A DNA stretch of 64,000 bases from Cupriavidus laharis (lineage in GTDB: Bacteria; Pseudomonadota; Gammaproteobacteria; Burkholderiales; Burkholderiaceae), in NCBI RefSeq assembly GCF_914271435.1, contig NZ_CAJZAI010000011.1, forward strand, positions 1 to 64,000, in the 5' to 3' direction. Positions 28,580 to 38,860 of this stretch are shown piece by piece (the stretch's first letter is position 1; every line of letters begins with the position of its first letter). A model generated the notes under the pieces. That model ran no database searches, was not told the DNA's origin, and saw only the letters and a list, made by a program, of their open reading frames with translations. Both the position numbers and the translations under genes were made by a program.

Positions 28580-30379
28580 TCACCTCGTTAATCTGGCATG
28601 CTGATCCAAGAGCAAGGCCGTGTTGACCAGCGCAATATGGGACAGCGCCTGCGGGAAGTTTCCGGCCATGCGACACATGACCGGATCATATTCTTCGGCG
28701 AGCAAACCGACATCGTTGCGCAGCAATAGGAGGCGCTCGAACAAGTTTCGGGCGTCGTTCCAGCGGCCCGCCAGCGCATAGGCGTCGGCCAACCAGAAGC
28801 TGCAGGCCAGAAAGGTTGCTTCCTGGCCCGGCAGTCCATCCGGTGCTCGGGATGCAACGTAGCGGTGTACGAGGCCATTTACCTGCAGTTCTTCTTCAAC
28901 AGCACGGATGGTGCCAAGCATGCGCGGATCCTTGCCATCGATGAAACCGACCATGGGCAGCAACAACAGGCTGGCGTCGCAGGTACTGCCCCCGTACCGC
29001 TGGACGAAGCTGTGGCGAGCCGGGTTGAAGCCATTAGCCATCACATCGGTGTGAATGGCCGCGCGAACCTTGCGCCAGCGGGACACGGGCGCCAGCAAGT
29101 CATGATGTTCAACAGTGTCGATCGCTCGGTCCAGCGCGACCCATGCCATGACCTTGGAGAACGTGAACTGATGGCGTCCGTTGCGGACTTCCCAAATGCC
29201 TGCATCCGGCTGGGTCCAGATCGATGCGACATGCTCGACCAGCGCCCGCTGTAGGGCCCAAGAGGCTTGGTCCAGGGGCAATCCGCCACGGCGAGCCTGA
29301 AAGAGGGTGTCAAGTACCTCTCCGTAGACATCGAGCTGGAGTTGTGTCGAAGCCAGGTTGCCTACGCGAACAGGCCGTGCCCCGCGATAACCAGGCAGCC
29401 AGTCGAGTTCCCACTCCCACAGATGGCGCTCGCCGCCAACACCGTACATGATCTGGGCCTGCTCGGGACTGCCCGCCACCGCGCGTACCAGCCAGCTGCG
29501 CCAGGCCTGCGCCTCGGCATAGTATCCGGCCGCCATCAGGGCCCGAAGCGTACGCGTGGCGTCGCGCAGCCAGCAGTAGCGGTAATCCCAGTTCCGCACT
29601 CCCTCAGGCGCCTCCGGTAATGACGTGGTCGGGGCCGCCACGATGCCGCCCGTCGGCTCGTAGGTCAGCGCCTTCAGTGTCAGCAAAGACCGCTTGACCG
29701 GTCCGTGCCAATCGCCACCGACAACACATTGGTCTGACCAGTTCGTCCACCAGCGCTGGGTGCGCGCCAGTTCGTCGAACGCGTCGATCGGTGGCGGCGT
29801 AGCAAGGTGAGAGGGCGAGTACGTCAGGACAAAGGGCACGGCCTGTCCTGCCTCAACGGTGAACTCTGCCACCGTGGACAGGTCTTCGCCGTGCAAGGGA
29901 ACTGGCGTACGCAAGACCGCCATGGCGGGGCCAGCCACCGCGCGTATGCCGTGCTCACCTGTCAGCCGTGTCACCCAGGGCACCGTCGCACCATAGTCAA
30001 ATCGCAGAGTCAGGTCCATTCTCATTCGTACCCTGCCGCGCCGACCGTATACGATGCGAATCACGTTCGCCGACGCGCTTGAATCGGACATGCGCTGGCG
30101 TACCGGCATATAGTCGACGATCGCCACCACACCTTCGGGATGCTCGAATATGGTTTCCAGCACCATGGTGCCCGGGTGGTAAGAACGTTTGGTTTTGCCT
30201 TCGCTTGCCGCCGGCGCCAGCCGCCAACGCCCATGCTCCGGGGTGCCGAGCAGCGCGGCCAGGCAGGCGGGCGAATCAAAGCGCGGCAAGCATAGCCAGT
30301 CGATGCTCCCTGCCGCGCTGACCAGTGCGGCCGTTTCACAATCGCCGATCAGCGCGTAGTCTTCGATGGAAGCAGGCAT
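28580..30379 (-). CDS. Glycoside hydrolase family 15 protein (glucoamylase/trehalase-like)
   Basis: 599 residues. The N-terminal trehalase-like beta domain (MPASIEDYALIGDCETAALV, SIDWLCLPRFDSPA) is followed by the (alpha/alpha)6 catalytic barrel. Family motifs: RNWDYRYCWLRDA, PDAGIWEVR and LLAEEYDP, the last two carrying the likely catalytic glutamates. No signal peptide, so it is cytoplasmic. It should release glucose from alpha-glucans or split trehalose; the substrate cannot be told from sequence. Cytoplasmic GH15 genes are common among stress genes in beta-proteobacteria. Confidence 0.92.
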   Translation of the reverse strand: MPASIEDYALIGDCETAALVSAAGSIDWLCLPRFDSPACLAALLGTPEHGRWRLAPAASEGKTKRSYHPGTMVLETIFEHPEGVVAIVDYMPVRQRMSDSSASANVIRIVYGRRGRVRMRMDLTLRFDYGATVPWVTRLTGEHGIRAVAGPAMAVLRTPVPLHGEDLSTVAEFTVEAGQAVPFVLTYSPSHLATPPPIDAFDELARTQRWWTNWSDQCVVGGDWHGPVKRSLLTLKALTYEPTGGIVAAPTTSLPEAPEGVRNWDYRYCWLRDATRTLRALMAAGYYAEAQAWRSWLVRAVAGSPEQAQIMYGVGGERHLWEWELDWLPGYRGARPVRVGNLASTQLQLDVYGEVLDTLFQARRGGLPLDQASWALQRALVEHVASIWTQPDAGIWEVRNGRHQFTFSKVMAWVALDRAIDTVEHHDLLAPVSRWRKVRAAIHTDVMANGFNPARHSFVQRYGGSTCDASLLLLPMVGFIDGKDPRMLGTIRAVEEELQVNGLVHRYVASRAPDGLPGQEATFLACSFWLADAYALAGRWNDARNLFERLLLLRNDVGLLAEEYDPVMCRMAGNFPQALSHIALVNTALLLDQHARLTR

Positions 30380-30718
30380 GGCATATCCAGATCAGGAGGA
30401 CCAACGGGCCATTGTGTTGAGTGGAGTCAAGGGACCGCCGCGTGGGCTTTGCTTCCGCAGGGATGCATAGCACCTCAACGGTTCGACGCGAGGTAGCCGC
30501 GAAGGTGCCAGCTCTAGTTCATTGGATGCAGCGCGACGGCTCTAACGCGTTGTTGCCTTCTGGGCTTTTGCAGCACATTTTCCTAAACTGAAGAGGCGGA
30601 CGCCGCACGGCAAAGCTGCCTAGTCGGGCCGGAAATTGCCAGTCAGTGGTGCAGCGATGGTGGACGCATCGACTTCGTCCTTTGTATCGTCGGAAGCGTC
30701 AGTCAGTGGAGCGCAACC
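30380..30718. other. Divergent promoter region between GH15 and slipin genes
   Basis: About 340 bases with no gene. Contains the start regions of both flanking genes; a short repeat CAGTCAGTGG occurs twice just before the slipin start. Confidence 0.4.
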
Positions 30719-31444
30719 ATGGAATTCGTCGTCAGCGCCACCAGCATCGCGGTCTTGGGAATCCTGCTTGTCATTTCATCCTTCCGTGTACTGCGAGAGT
30801 ACGAACGGGGCGTGGTGTTCATGCTGGGGCGCTTCTGGAAGGTCAAAGGCCCGGGGTTGGTACTGGTCTTGCCGATGGTCCAGCAGATGGTGAGAGTTGA
30901 CTTGCGCACCGTGGTACTGGACGTGCCGCCGCAAGATGTCATTTCGCGCGATAACGTTTCAGTGAAAGTCAGTGCGGTCGTGTACTTCCGAGTCGTTGAT
31001 GCTCAGTTCGCCATCATCCAGGTGGCCAATTTCCTCAATGCCACGAGCCAGTTGTCGCAGACCACATTGCGCTCCGTCCTGGGCAAACATGAGCTGGACG
31101 AGATCCTGGCCGAGCGCGAACGGCTCAATGCCGAAATCCAACAGGTACTCGATGGCCAGACCGAAGGTTGGGGGATCAAGGTGTCGAACGTTGAGATCAA
31201 GCATGTCGATCTCAACGAGAACATGATTCGTGCCATCGCCCGCCAGGCCGAGGCTGAACGCGAACGCCGCGCCAAGGTGATCCACGCCGAAGGCGAACTG
31301 CAGGCTTCGACGAAGTTGCTCGAGGCTGCACAGATGCTTGCCAAAGCCCCTGAGGCGATGCAGCTGCGCTATCTGCAGACGCTCACGCAGATCACTGGCG
31401 AAAAAAGCTCGACCATCGTCTTTCCGCTGCCAGTCGATATGTGA
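30719..31444 (+). CDS. Slipin (SPFH/band 7 membrane protein)
   Basis: 241 residues. One N-terminal membrane helix ([20 protein letters not shown]), then the band-7 domain ([34 protein letters not shown]) and a helical coiled-coil end ([22 protein letters not shown]). Bacterial slipins organise membrane microdomains and often pair with an NfeD protein; no NfeD is seen here. GGAG precedes the start. Confidence 0.9.
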   Translation: MEFVVSATSIAVLGILLVISSFRVLREYERGVVFMLGRFWKVKGPGLVLVLPMVQQMVRVDLRTVVLDVPPQDVISRDNVSVKVSAVVYFRVVDAQFAIIQVANFLNATSQLSQTTLRSVLGKHELDEILAERERLNAEIQQVLDGQTEGWGIKVSNVEIKHVDLNENMIRAIARQAEAERERRAKVIHAEGELQASTKLLEAAQMLAKAPEAMQLRYLQTLTQITGEKSSTIVFPLPVDM

Positions 31445-31454
31445 TGACACTCAG

Positions 31455-31781
31455 TTGCTATTCGGCGCTTGGACAAAGCAACACCTTTTGACATGCCTAG
31501 CGGCGACTACCCTCGCGCTGTTGCTGGCGGGTTGTCCGACGCGACGCCAGGAAAATGCCTGTGTTGCGAAGGGGCAAGTCTGCTGTGTGGTGGATACCGG
31601 TCCCGCACAAGACATACAGATGTGTGTAACAGATGGCAATGCTTGCTTGGCGAAGTGGTCCGCCGGGACAACAACACCTTGCCGGGACAACAACACCTTA
31701 TTTATCCGCGGCCTCATACCGAAGCCGCTGTCGATCTGTGCACCGGCGGCTCTAGGTCAGCCTGCGCCGGTGGAACCGTGA
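31455..31781 (+). CDS. Small cysteine-rich lipoprotein
   Basis: About 108 residues from a possible TTG at 31455; another TTG at 31488 is possible and no clear ribosome site is seen. The lipobox LLLAGC follows a hydrophobic stretch. The mature part is cysteine-rich (NACVAKGQVCCVVD, QMCVTDGNACLAK). A 19-bp tandem duplication changes the C-terminal reading frame, so the end after SAGTTTP may not be original. Unknown function. Confidence 0.5.
   Translation: MLFGAWTKQHLLTCLAATTLALLLAGCPTRRQENACVAKGQVCCVVDTGPAQDIQMCVTDGNACLAKWSAGTTTPCRDNNTLFIRGLIPKPLSICAPAALGQPAPVEP
31662..31699 (+). repeat. 19-bp perfect tandem duplication
   Basis: GCCGGGACAACAACACCTT twice in a row inside the lipoprotein gene. 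Because 19 is not a multiple of three, the downstream frame differs from the single-copy version. Confidence 0.9.
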
Positions 31782-31942
31782 GTTTGTGTCGACTCCAGCT
31801 AACTGTACTGGCCAGACGCATAAGGTACGTGTCTCGTGCGAGATTTATCAGTCTTTCCTGTAGAATCTCCACAGGGTGTCAGCACTGCACATTGCAGTGA
31901 GACAGGTTGACGCGTTGGTCGGGCCGCCAACGCGAATCTTCT

Positions 31943-33343
31943 ATGACCGTGGACCGCCCTCCATCCCAACAGGAGCTGCCGCGCGCGCAGGCCTTGGCTG
32001 AAAAGGCCTTCTCGGCGCTCGAGCACTTCATTCATATCGAAGCCGTAAGCGGCATAGTGTTGCTGGCCGCCGCCGGGATCGCGCTGCTTTGGGCGAATTC
32101 GCCAGCAGCCGAGAGTTATCACGCGCTCTGGCACGCCCCGCTGTCGGTGGGGGTTGGCCCCTATTTGGTATCGCAGTCGCTCCATTTCTGGGTCAACGAC
32201 GCCCTCATGACCATCTTCTTTCTCGTTGTGGGGATGGAAATCCGGCGCGAGATCCATGAGGGTGCGCTGGCGAACTTGCAGTTGGCGACACTACCAATGG
32301 CGGCTGCGCTTGGGGGCGTGATCGCCCCGGCATTGCTGTATCTTACGCTGAACACAGCGATGCCAGAGCGAGGGGGTTGGGCGATACCGACCGCGACCGA
32401 CATTGCATTTGCCGTCGGCGTGCTGGCACTGCTTGGCAAAGCGATACCCGGCAATGTTCGTGTGTTCCTGCTTGCGTTAGCGATTATCGACGACATCGTC
32501 GCCGTGCTGATCATAGCGGTAGCCTTTTCCGCCGGGCTGGATTATTCGGGGCTACTGGTTGCCGGCGCAGGTATTCTGATGGTTCTCGGTCTGCAATGGA
32601 TCGGTGTGGGGAGCGCCTACGCTTACATCATCCCCGGGGCCATTCTATGGTTGGGCATGCTGAGAACGGGTGCTCACCCGACCCTCGCTGGCGTTGTGCT
32701 GGGTATGTTGACCCCGGTGCTTCCTGGCCGTACGCGAGAGAGACCCCTCGACGCTGCGACCCAAGCGCTTCATGATCTTCGTGTGCGCGCGCGCGGTCCG
32801 GCACCACAGGCCGAGCATCTCGCAGCACCACTCAAGCAACTTCGTCAAGCGCAGCGCGAGGTGCTGCCGCCGGTGACGCGCGTGCAGATGGCGCTCCATC
32901 CTTGGGTTGCGTATCTCATTATGCCGCTCTTTGCGTTGGCAAACGCGGGAGTCAGCCTCGATGGCGTTGATCTCGGGGTGGGCAGCGCGCAAGGTGTGGT
33001 GCTCGGTGTAGCGGTTGCATTGATTGTCGGCAAACCACTGGGCATTGTGTCGGTCAGCTGGTGTGCAGTGCGTCTGGGCTGGTGCAAACTGCCGCCAGGC
33101 GTGACATGGGGCGGCGTCTGCTTGATTGGCCTGTTGGCGGGGATCGGCTTCACAATGTCCATTTTCATTGCCACGCTTGGCTTTTCGGATGCCAACCTCC
33201 TTGGCGCTGCTAAGCTTGGTGTGCTGTTGGCATCCGCCCTGGCCGCGGTCATTGGGCTTACTTGGGGCTTCATCTATGCAAGGCGCCTGAAGCCTGAGAG
33301 CGAAGATGATGCAGGCGAATCTGGTGCGACGACCACAGACTGA
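31943..33343 (+). CDS. nhaA: Na+/H+ antiporter NhaA
   Basis: 466 residues from the ATG at 31943 ([10 protein letters not shown]); an upstream in-frame start at 31907 is less likely. About twelve membrane helices. The ion-binding paired aspartates are in [10 protein letters not shown], and [12 protein letters not shown] and [10 protein letters not shown] match the NhaA core. A longer central loop ([12 protein letters not shown] onward) is present. It exchanges protons for sodium in pH and salt stress. Confidence 0.95.
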   Translation: MTVDRPPSQQELPRAQALAEKAFSALEHFIHIEAVSGIVLLAAAGIALLWANSPAAESYHALWHAPLSVGVGPYLVSQSLHFWVNDALMTIFFLVVGMEIRREIHEGALANLQLATLPMAAALGGVIAPALLYLTLNTAMPERGGWAIPTATDIAFAVGVLALLGKAIPGNVRVFLLALAIIDDIVAVLIIAVAFSAGLDYSGLLVAGAGILMVLGLQWIGVGSAYAYIIPGAILWLGMLRTGAHPTLAGVVLGMLTPVLPGRTRERPLDAATQALHDLRVRARGPAPQAEHLAAPLKQLRQAQREVLPPVTRVQMALHPWVAYLIMPLFALANAGVSLDGVDLGVGSAQGVVLGVAVALIVGKPLGIVSVSWCAVRLGWCKLPPGVTWGGVCLIGLLAGIGFTMSIFIATLGFSDANLLGAAKLGVLLASALAAVIGLTWGFIYARRLKPESEDDAGESGATTTD

Positions 33344-33494
33344 TTCTTGCGCAACGCTGGCGAACTACTATTGAAGCCGCCTTGCTCAGTAAAGGGCACA
33401 TGCATGCGCGCGGAGCGACGCTGTGATCCAACATTGCATGCCGGGGCGCGCAGTCGATTGCGAATCCGAGTTCAGTGAAATGGGAGGAGACGTT

Positions 33495-33656
33495 ATGGAT
33501 GGCAGCTTGAAGATCGGCTTGACGGTTTTGGCACTGGTCACGGGTAGCATCTACACGGCAGCGCGATTGATGGGCATGGATATGAGCGCAGCGGATGTGG
33601 TGAGGTTGTTGGTGCAGCATGGCACCGAGTTTCTGCATCGTCTTTTCTATCCATGA
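33495..33656 (+). CDS. Small hydrophobic protein
   Basis: 53 residues (MDGSLKIGLTVLALVTGSIY onward), one likely membrane helix followed by an amphipathic helix. Strong ribosome site GGGAGGAG with optimal spacing. No family recognised. It lies between nhaA and the DUF2062 gene on the same strand. Confidence 0.6.
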   Translation: MDGSLKIGLTVLALVTGSIYTAARLMGMDMSAADVVRLLVQHGTEFLHRLFYP

Positions 33657-33849
33657 TCGCTCAAATTTGGTGGTTTTCTTTCGCTCCTGGCGCAGTGTGG
33701 CCGACTTCGGACGCCGCGCATCCTGCAAGCAAAAGCGCGATGTTGGGCTTTTCCGTCGATCTGGGTCATCGGTCACCCTCCTCATCCGTTGGGAGAGTGC
33801 ACCGTAATCCGGCCTGGCGCTCGCTCGTGACTGCAGGCGGAGACACCCC

Positions 33850-34383
33850 ATGCGAAGACTGCGCCAATGGCTGCCTAGCGCCGAGGCCATACGGAGTAAC
33901 CGATGGCTTCGTTGGCTTGGTCCAGCGCTTCACCATCCAAGACTGTGGCACATGAGCCGGCGAGGACTGGCGCTCGGCATGGCACTCGGATTTTTTTTCG
34001 GCCTGCTGATTCCGCTGGCGCAGATACCACTGAGCGCAGCCGCCGCGGTGGCGCTGCGCGCCAACGTGCCCGCCGCAGTAGCCAGCACCCTAGTGACCAA
34101 TCCGCTGACCTTCGGTCCGATTTACTATGCCGCCTGGCGCGTAGGCAGCGCGATTCTCGGGGAGCCGATCGATGTTCCGCCGGCACAAGGCGCAGAGGCA
34201 CAGCACGAGCCGGCCGACGAAAGCTGGTTTCGTATGGTGACTCGGCGAGTCCTAGGCGTCGGCAAGCCCCTGCTGCTGGGGCTGGCAATTATGGCCATCG
34301 CGGTCGGGATCACGACCTACTTTCTGGTCTCTGCGGCGTGGAAGGTCTCGGTGCTGTGGAAGCGGCATCGCAGGCGCCGCTGA
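33850..34383 (+). CDS. DUF2062 domain membrane protein
   Basis: 177 residues with three to four membrane helices. The family hallmark is visible: GLALGMALGFFFGLLIP, then AAAVALRANVPAAVASTLVTNP and PIYYAAWRVG. DUF2062 proteins are widespread small inner-membrane proteins of unknown function. AGACACCCC precedes the start. Confidence 0.88.
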   Translation: MRRLRQWLPSAEAIRSNRWLRWLGPALHHPRLWHMSRRGLALGMALGFFFGLLIPLAQIPLSAAAAVALRANVPAAVASTLVTNPLTFGPIYYAAWRVGSAILGEPIDVPPAQGAEAQHEPADESWFRMVTRRVLGVGKPLLLGLAIMAIAVGITTYFLVSAAWKVSVLWKRHRRRR

Positions 34384-34400
34384 CCAGGGCATCGTCGCAG

Positions 34401-35099
34401 CTACCGTTTTTCCGTACTGCCCGCGAAGTGCTCGATCTTGCTGGTCAGCCCGGAAACGACTAGAAGGTCTCCCGGCTGGATCAGGGTGGTGGCTGTCGCG
34501 TGCTCAAACTCTTCGTTGGCACGCTTGATGCCAACCACCGTGACGCCGAAATGCTCACGTACCCTGGACACCAACAGCGTCTTGTTGTGGGTTGACGCCG
34601 GCGCATGGATCCTGGCGATCGCAAAGCCATCGTCGAATTCGATGAAATCGATCATTCGGCCGGTGATCAGATGCGCAACTCGCGCCCCCATGTCCGCTTC
34701 CGGATAGACGACGTGGTGCGCGCCGATGCGTTGCGCGATCTGGCCATGTTCAGCGGTAAACGCCTTGACCCAGATATCCTTGATCTCAAGCTCGGTCAGC
34801 GTCATCAAGGTCATCAGGCTGGAAGACATGTCTGTGCCAATCCCGACAATGGCGTGTGAGAAATCGGCCACGCCGAGCTGGCGCATCACGTTCACATCGG
34901 TGGAGTCGGCCTGGACGGCGCAGGTCAACGCATTCGACCAGCGCTGCACAAGCTCGGCATCCTTGTCTATGCCCATGACATCGTGGCCCAGGCGGATGAG
35001 CGATTGCGCCACCGAGCTGCCAAAGCGGCCAAGCCCGATCACGACGACGCTGTCGCCTGCAGAGAAGGCGAACTGCTCGGTAAACAATCTAGCCAACAA
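34401..35099 (-). CDS. K+ uptake regulatory subunit, TrkA/KtrA type
   Basis: 232 residues: RCK N-terminal Rossmann domain (VVVIGLGRFGSSVA, then the acid in MGIDKD) and RCK C-terminal domain (from about residue 150, LLVSRVREHFGVTVVGIKR). Single RCK unit, so KtrA-like rather than the double-length TrkA. It gates the KtrB channel by binding nucleotides. The start overlaps the end of the ktrB-like gene by 11 bases. Confidence 0.9.
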   Translation of the reverse strand: MLARLFTEQFAFSAGDSVVVIGLGRFGSSVAQSLIRLGHDVMGIDKDAELVQRWSNALTCAVQADSTDVNVMRQLGVADFSHAIVGIGTDMSSSLMTLMTLTELEIKDIWVKAFTAEHGQIAQRIGAHHVVYPEADMGARVAHLITGRMIDFIEFDDGFAIARIHAPASTHNKTLLVSRVREHFGVTVVGIKRANEEFEHATATTLIQPGDLLVVSGLTSKIEHFAGSTEKR

Positions 35100-36417
35100 T
35101 TGGGTGCTCCTCCGGGTAGCGGTATGGTGTGCGATGTTCGCCCAGCGCCAGGGATACCGCGAGCGTAATGGTGCCGACCCGGCCGGCGTACATGAGCGCT
35201 ATCAGCGTAAGCTGGCCGGAAGCGGGAAGGTTGGCCGTGATACCAGTCGACAAGCCAACTGTACCGAAAGCTGAAATGACTTCGAAGATGACTTGATCGG
35301 TCGGCAACTCGGTAACGAACAGGATGGTCAGCGTTCCCAGCGTAATCAAGGCGCTTCCCAACGCCAGCACGGTGATCGCCTGCCGCTGCGCCGAGCCGCT
35401 GACGCGCCGCCCGAATGCCTCGCTGTCGCCGCGCCCGCGGATCTCGGCAATCACCAACAAGGCCAGGATGGCGACGGTGCCGACTTTGACGCCGCCGGCA
35501 GTACTGGCACTGCCTCCGCCGACGAACATCAGGAAGAAATGCAGCGCCAGGCTTTCATGAGTCAGCGCGCCGATGTCGATCGAGTTGAATCCGGCAGTAC
35601 GGGCGGAGACAGAGGCAAACGCTGCGGACAACAGCTTCCCGGCAGGCGGCATCGCGCCGAGCGTTTTTGGGTTATTCCATTCGAACAATAGCAGGCCAAG
35701 AATGCCCGTGACCAGCAGCACCGCCGTAACCGACAAGGTGAGCTTGCTATGCAGGGACCATCGACGTGGATCGGATGCCTTGTTCCGCAAGTCGTGCAGC
35801 ACAGGAAACCCGATGCCGCCTACGACGATCGCCGCCATCACCGGCCCCAGCACCCACAGGTCGGCCGCATAGCGCGTCAGGCTGTCTGCGTGGGTCGAGA
35901 AGCCAGCGTTGTTGAAGGCTGAGATCGAATGAAACAAGCCATTCCATGCTGCCTCGGGCCAGGGAAGGGCGTACGTGAGATGCAGCCTCGAGGCTAGCCA
36001 CACCGCGATGACCATCTCGAAGCTCAACGTCACCACCAGCACCAGCCTGGCCACCCCGGCGATGTCGCCCAGCCCGATCGCATGGGTTTCGACCTGGGCA
36101 ATCAGCTTGGTCCGCAATCGCAGCGAGCGATTGACCATCAGGCCAAGCAGCGTGGACGCGGTCATCATGCCAAAGCCGCCAAGCTGGAATAGCACCATGA
36201 TGACCGCCTGGCCGAAGCCGGACCAGTAAGTTCCTGTATCCACGACCACCAGGCCAGTCACGCAGACGGCCGAGACTGCGGTGAAGAATGCGGTCAGCCA
36301 GGGCGCGCTCCCGCCATCGACTCGGGACCAGGGCAACATCAGGAGTAAGCTGCCTGCCACGATGGCCAGCAGGAAACCCAGGGCAACGGTCCGGGTTGGA
36401 TGCAGAGATGGTCTCAT
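35089..36417 (-). CDS. K+ transporter membrane subunit, TrkH/KtrB type
   Basis: 442 residues, eight to ten membrane helices in four M1-P-M2 repeats. The selectivity-filter segments are visible as AVCVTGLVV, SAFNNAGFS, SARTAGFNS and SAFGTVGLSTG. It forms a potassium uptake channel with the adjacent RCK subunit, important in osmotic and pH stress. First gene of the two-gene operon. Confidence 0.92.
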   Translation of the reverse strand: MRPSLHPTRTVALGFLLAIVAGSLLLMLPWSRVDGGSAPWLTAFFTAVSAVCVTGLVVVDTGTYWSGFGQAVIMVLFQLGGFGMMTASTLLGLMVNRSLRLRTKLIAQVETHAIGLGDIAGVARLVLVVTLSFEMVIAVWLASRLHLTYALPWPEAAWNGLFHSISAFNNAGFSTHADSLTRYAADLWVLGPVMAAIVVGGIGFPVLHDLRNKASDPRRWSLHSKLTLSVTAVLLVTGILGLLLFEWNNPKTLGAMPPAGKLLSAAFASVSARTAGFNSIDIGALTHESLALHFFLMFVGGGSASTAGGVKVGTVAILALLVIAEIRGRGDSEAFGRRVSGSAQRQAITVLALGSALITLGTLTILFVTELPTDQVIFEVISAFGTVGLSTGITANLPASGQLTLIALMYAGRVGTITLAVSLALGEHRTPYRYPEEHPIVG

Positions 36418-36656
36418 TCCGGAATTGTGTCCTGAAATGTGTCACAAATCCACGTTTCCAAACGGACCGCGCCGCGTCCGAGCGGTGCCCGCTCGTCGTC
36501 GCAAAGGTTGGCGCACCCAGAACAAACACGCCCCCCTTGCGGCCACCAGCAGGTGTCATGGCGCTTACGCGGACTCTTGACTGCTTGCGAGGTCATGAAG
36601 CCGTGTGGATCTTTCTGCAGGAAGACATCCCAAGGCGCCGGAGGGGGAGCGCCCGG

Positions 36657-37244
36657 CTAGGCTTGGGGGCGGCGCGGTGCGCGCACCAGCGTTACCGGCA
36701 CCGGACGGCAAACCGTATTGCAGACCGGGGAGTGCTGTTGCGAAAACTGCAGCAATGCATCCAGTTCCGCCTCCGAGCAATCAGCCTCGATCTCCATTGT
36801 CACCACGATGCCCTGGTACCCTGCCGGCACTGTGTCGTCTAGCGCAAGCAGTCCCTGCAGGTCGATATCGCCGCGCAGTTCCGTGGAGATCGATGCCACG
36901 CGGATGCCACGGGCGGCGGCATGCAGTACCGTCGTCGTTGTCACGCATCCTGCCAGCGCATGCAGCAGGAACTCAACGGGGTTGGCGCCCTCGTTGTTGC
37001 CGAGCAAGACCGGCGGTTCGCCATTGGTGAAGACGAATGGCTCCGTACGCGAAGTGTCCTCGGCCCCCGCACCATAAAAGTCCTTGATGGTCGAGCGGTT
37101 CTCGCCGCCACCCATCCACTGGTTGCGGGCGCGGAACTGGAACCGCGCAAGCATCGGCTCGTGGCTGAGCGCGTTCACTGTCTGCGCCATCTTGTCGAGG
37201 TCCAGGCCGTTCAGGCAGCTTGCCGTTGTTGCTTGCATATCCAT
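36657..37244 (-). CDS. OsmC/Ohr-type peroxidase-like protein
   Basis: 195 residues from the ATG at 37244, which has AAGGAG six bases upstream; an ATG at 37250 is too close to that site and the frame is open to 37574. Both redox cysteines of OsmC-like proteins are present: ALAGCVTTTT and PVCNTVCR. These proteins reduce organic hydroperoxides or act in sulphur/redox stress. Divergent from a GlxA-like activator 150 bases away, probably its regulator. Confidence 0.88.
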   Translation of the reverse strand: MDMQATTASCLNGLDLDKMAQTVNALSHEPMLARFQFRARNQWMGGGENRSTIKDFYGAGAEDTSRTEPFVFTNGEPPVLLGNNEGANPVEFLLHALAGCVTTTTVLHAAARGIRVASISTELRGDIDLQGLLALDDTVPAGYQGIVVTMEIEADCSEAELDALLQFSQQHSPVCNTVCRPVPVTLVRAPRRPQA

Positions 37245-37396
37245 GGTCATCTCCTTTGGGCCTTTACGGCCGTGATGTCGTTGGTGCCGGGTTGCCCTTT
37301 CAGCGGGCGCCGGCTGACTGAAGCGTAGGATTTGACGTAGTCCTGGATAAGCTGGATTCTTGCCAAAATCGGTTGTTTTGTGCCAGGGAGCTCGCA

Positions 37397-38428
37397 ATGG
37401 CCAGGATGCTTCGGAACGCACCCCTTGACGTGCTGATCGTCGCCGTCGCGCAAACAGCTGGCTCAGCGCTGTATGGCATGGTCGACGTGCTGAATGCCAC
37501 CGGCAGCATCTGGCAAACGCTCGCGCGCGCGGGCACTCCCAGCACACCATTCCGGGTCCGGATAGTGGCCCCACACCTGCGGCCTTTTCGCTGCGGAAAC
37601 GGCATTCCTGTGATTCCGGATGTCGCGGTGCACAGTAACCCGGACGCGGATATTGTCATCATCCCCGAACTTTGGCTCGCCCCGGACGAGCATCTCGGTG
37701 GGCGCTATCCGGCGCTCAATGCATGGCTCCGGGCCCGCTATTGCGCGGGAGCCTTCCTCTATTCCGCCTGCTCCGGTTCCTTGATGCTTGCCGAGACGGG
37801 GCTGCTCGACGGATGCGAAGCGACGTCGCATTGGGGTTACCAGGATCTCTTCAGGCATCGCTTCCCGCAAATTCGGTTCCGGCCGGAGCCGAATCTGTGC
37901 TTTTCCGACCCAGCCGGCCACATCGTCACCGCTGGCGGTACAACCAGCTGGCATGACCTTGCCCTGCATATCATTGGCCGGCACGTCAGCCCGGCGGAGG
38001 CATTGCGCATCGCCAAGGTCTACCTGCTCAAGTGGCACGAAGAGGGGCAACTGCCCTATACCCCGCTGGTCCGGACCCAGCCGCACCAGGATGCCGTCGT
38101 TCAGCGCTGCGAGACGTGGCTGGCGGACCACTACGGCCAGCCTGGCGTCGTTGCGCAGGCCGTCAGGCACGTTCGAATCCCGGAGCGCACACTCAAGCGC
38201 CGCTTCAAACTCGCCACTGGTCTGAGCCTGATCGACTATGTGCAGAACCTCCGGATAGAGGAGGCCAAGCGCTTGCTGGAATCGAGCAGGCGTGCGGTGG
38301 ACGAGATCAGCGCTGACGTCGGCTACGAGGATCCGTCATTCTTTCGAAGGCTGTTTAGACGGCGTACTGGCCTGGCACCGCGCCAGTACCGACAGATGTT
38401 CGGAGCGGGAGGGCACGTCGGCAGGTAG
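37397..38428 (+). CDS. GlxA-family transcriptional regulator (DJ-1/PfpI-like + AraC HTH)
   Basis: 343 residues from the ATG at 37397 (GGGAG upstream). The N-terminal DJ-1/PfpI-like amidotransferase domain (LYSACSGSLMLAETGLLDG holds the nucleophile-elbow cysteine) is followed by a C-terminal AraC helix-turn-helix pair (RIPERTLKRRFKLATG; VDEISADVGYEDPSFFRRLF; GLAPRQYR). The divergent osmC-like gene is the obvious target. Confidence 0.88.
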   Translation: MARMLRNAPLDVLIVAVAQTAGSALYGMVDVLNATGSIWQTLARAGTPSTPFRVRIVAPHLRPFRCGNGIPVIPDVAVHSNPDADIVIIPELWLAPDEHLGGRYPALNAWLRARYCAGAFLYSACSGSLMLAETGLLDGCEATSHWGYQDLFRHRFPQIRFRPEPNLCFSDPAGHIVTAGGTTSWHDLALHIIGRHVSPAEALRIAKVYLLKWHEEGQLPYTPLVRTQPHQDAVVQRCETWLADHYGQPGVVAQAVRHVRIPERTLKRRFKLATGLSLIDYVQNLRIEEAKRLLESSRRAVDEISADVGYEDPSFFRRLFRRRTGLAPRQYRQMFGAGGHVGR

Positions 38429-38860
38429 CGCGGAAACACTGGAACGAGCAACAAGATGATGCAGGCCAGGGGATTAGCGGAGGACAAGCGACCGTTTCGC
38501 CGCTGACCCGAGAGCGAGCAGAGTGCGGAAGAGATACTTTGAGCCCGACAATCAGCGGCGCACAACTTGGCCCCAGAGTTCAACGCGGCCGCGGATTCGA
38601 GCGCAAGATGCTAACCACCGGACATAAGCGGAACGTTCTCCAAGCTTCGCCCAGGGCGCTGTGCATTTCGACCGGTACGCGGCAGGCAACGCCGGAACGA
38701 TCTAGTACGGGACGCGCCGCACAGCGCTGCAACGAGCCGGCCTAGAGAACCGACGATCGCCCGGAGTGAGCGACCGTTTCATAGTTGAGAGGGACGTCGT
38801 GCTTGGCGTCCGGCCTGTACGTCGGCTCCCGGTCTTGAAGCGACCGGATAGATATAGCCC
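38429..38860. other. No convincing gene
   Basis: About 430 bases between two convergent regulator genes. No clear terminator or known element recognised. Confidence 0.4.

Noticed and set aside
30959-31450. 163-codon minus frame over the slipin gene
   Set aside because: Antisense shadow; slipin domain on the plus strand is unambiguous.
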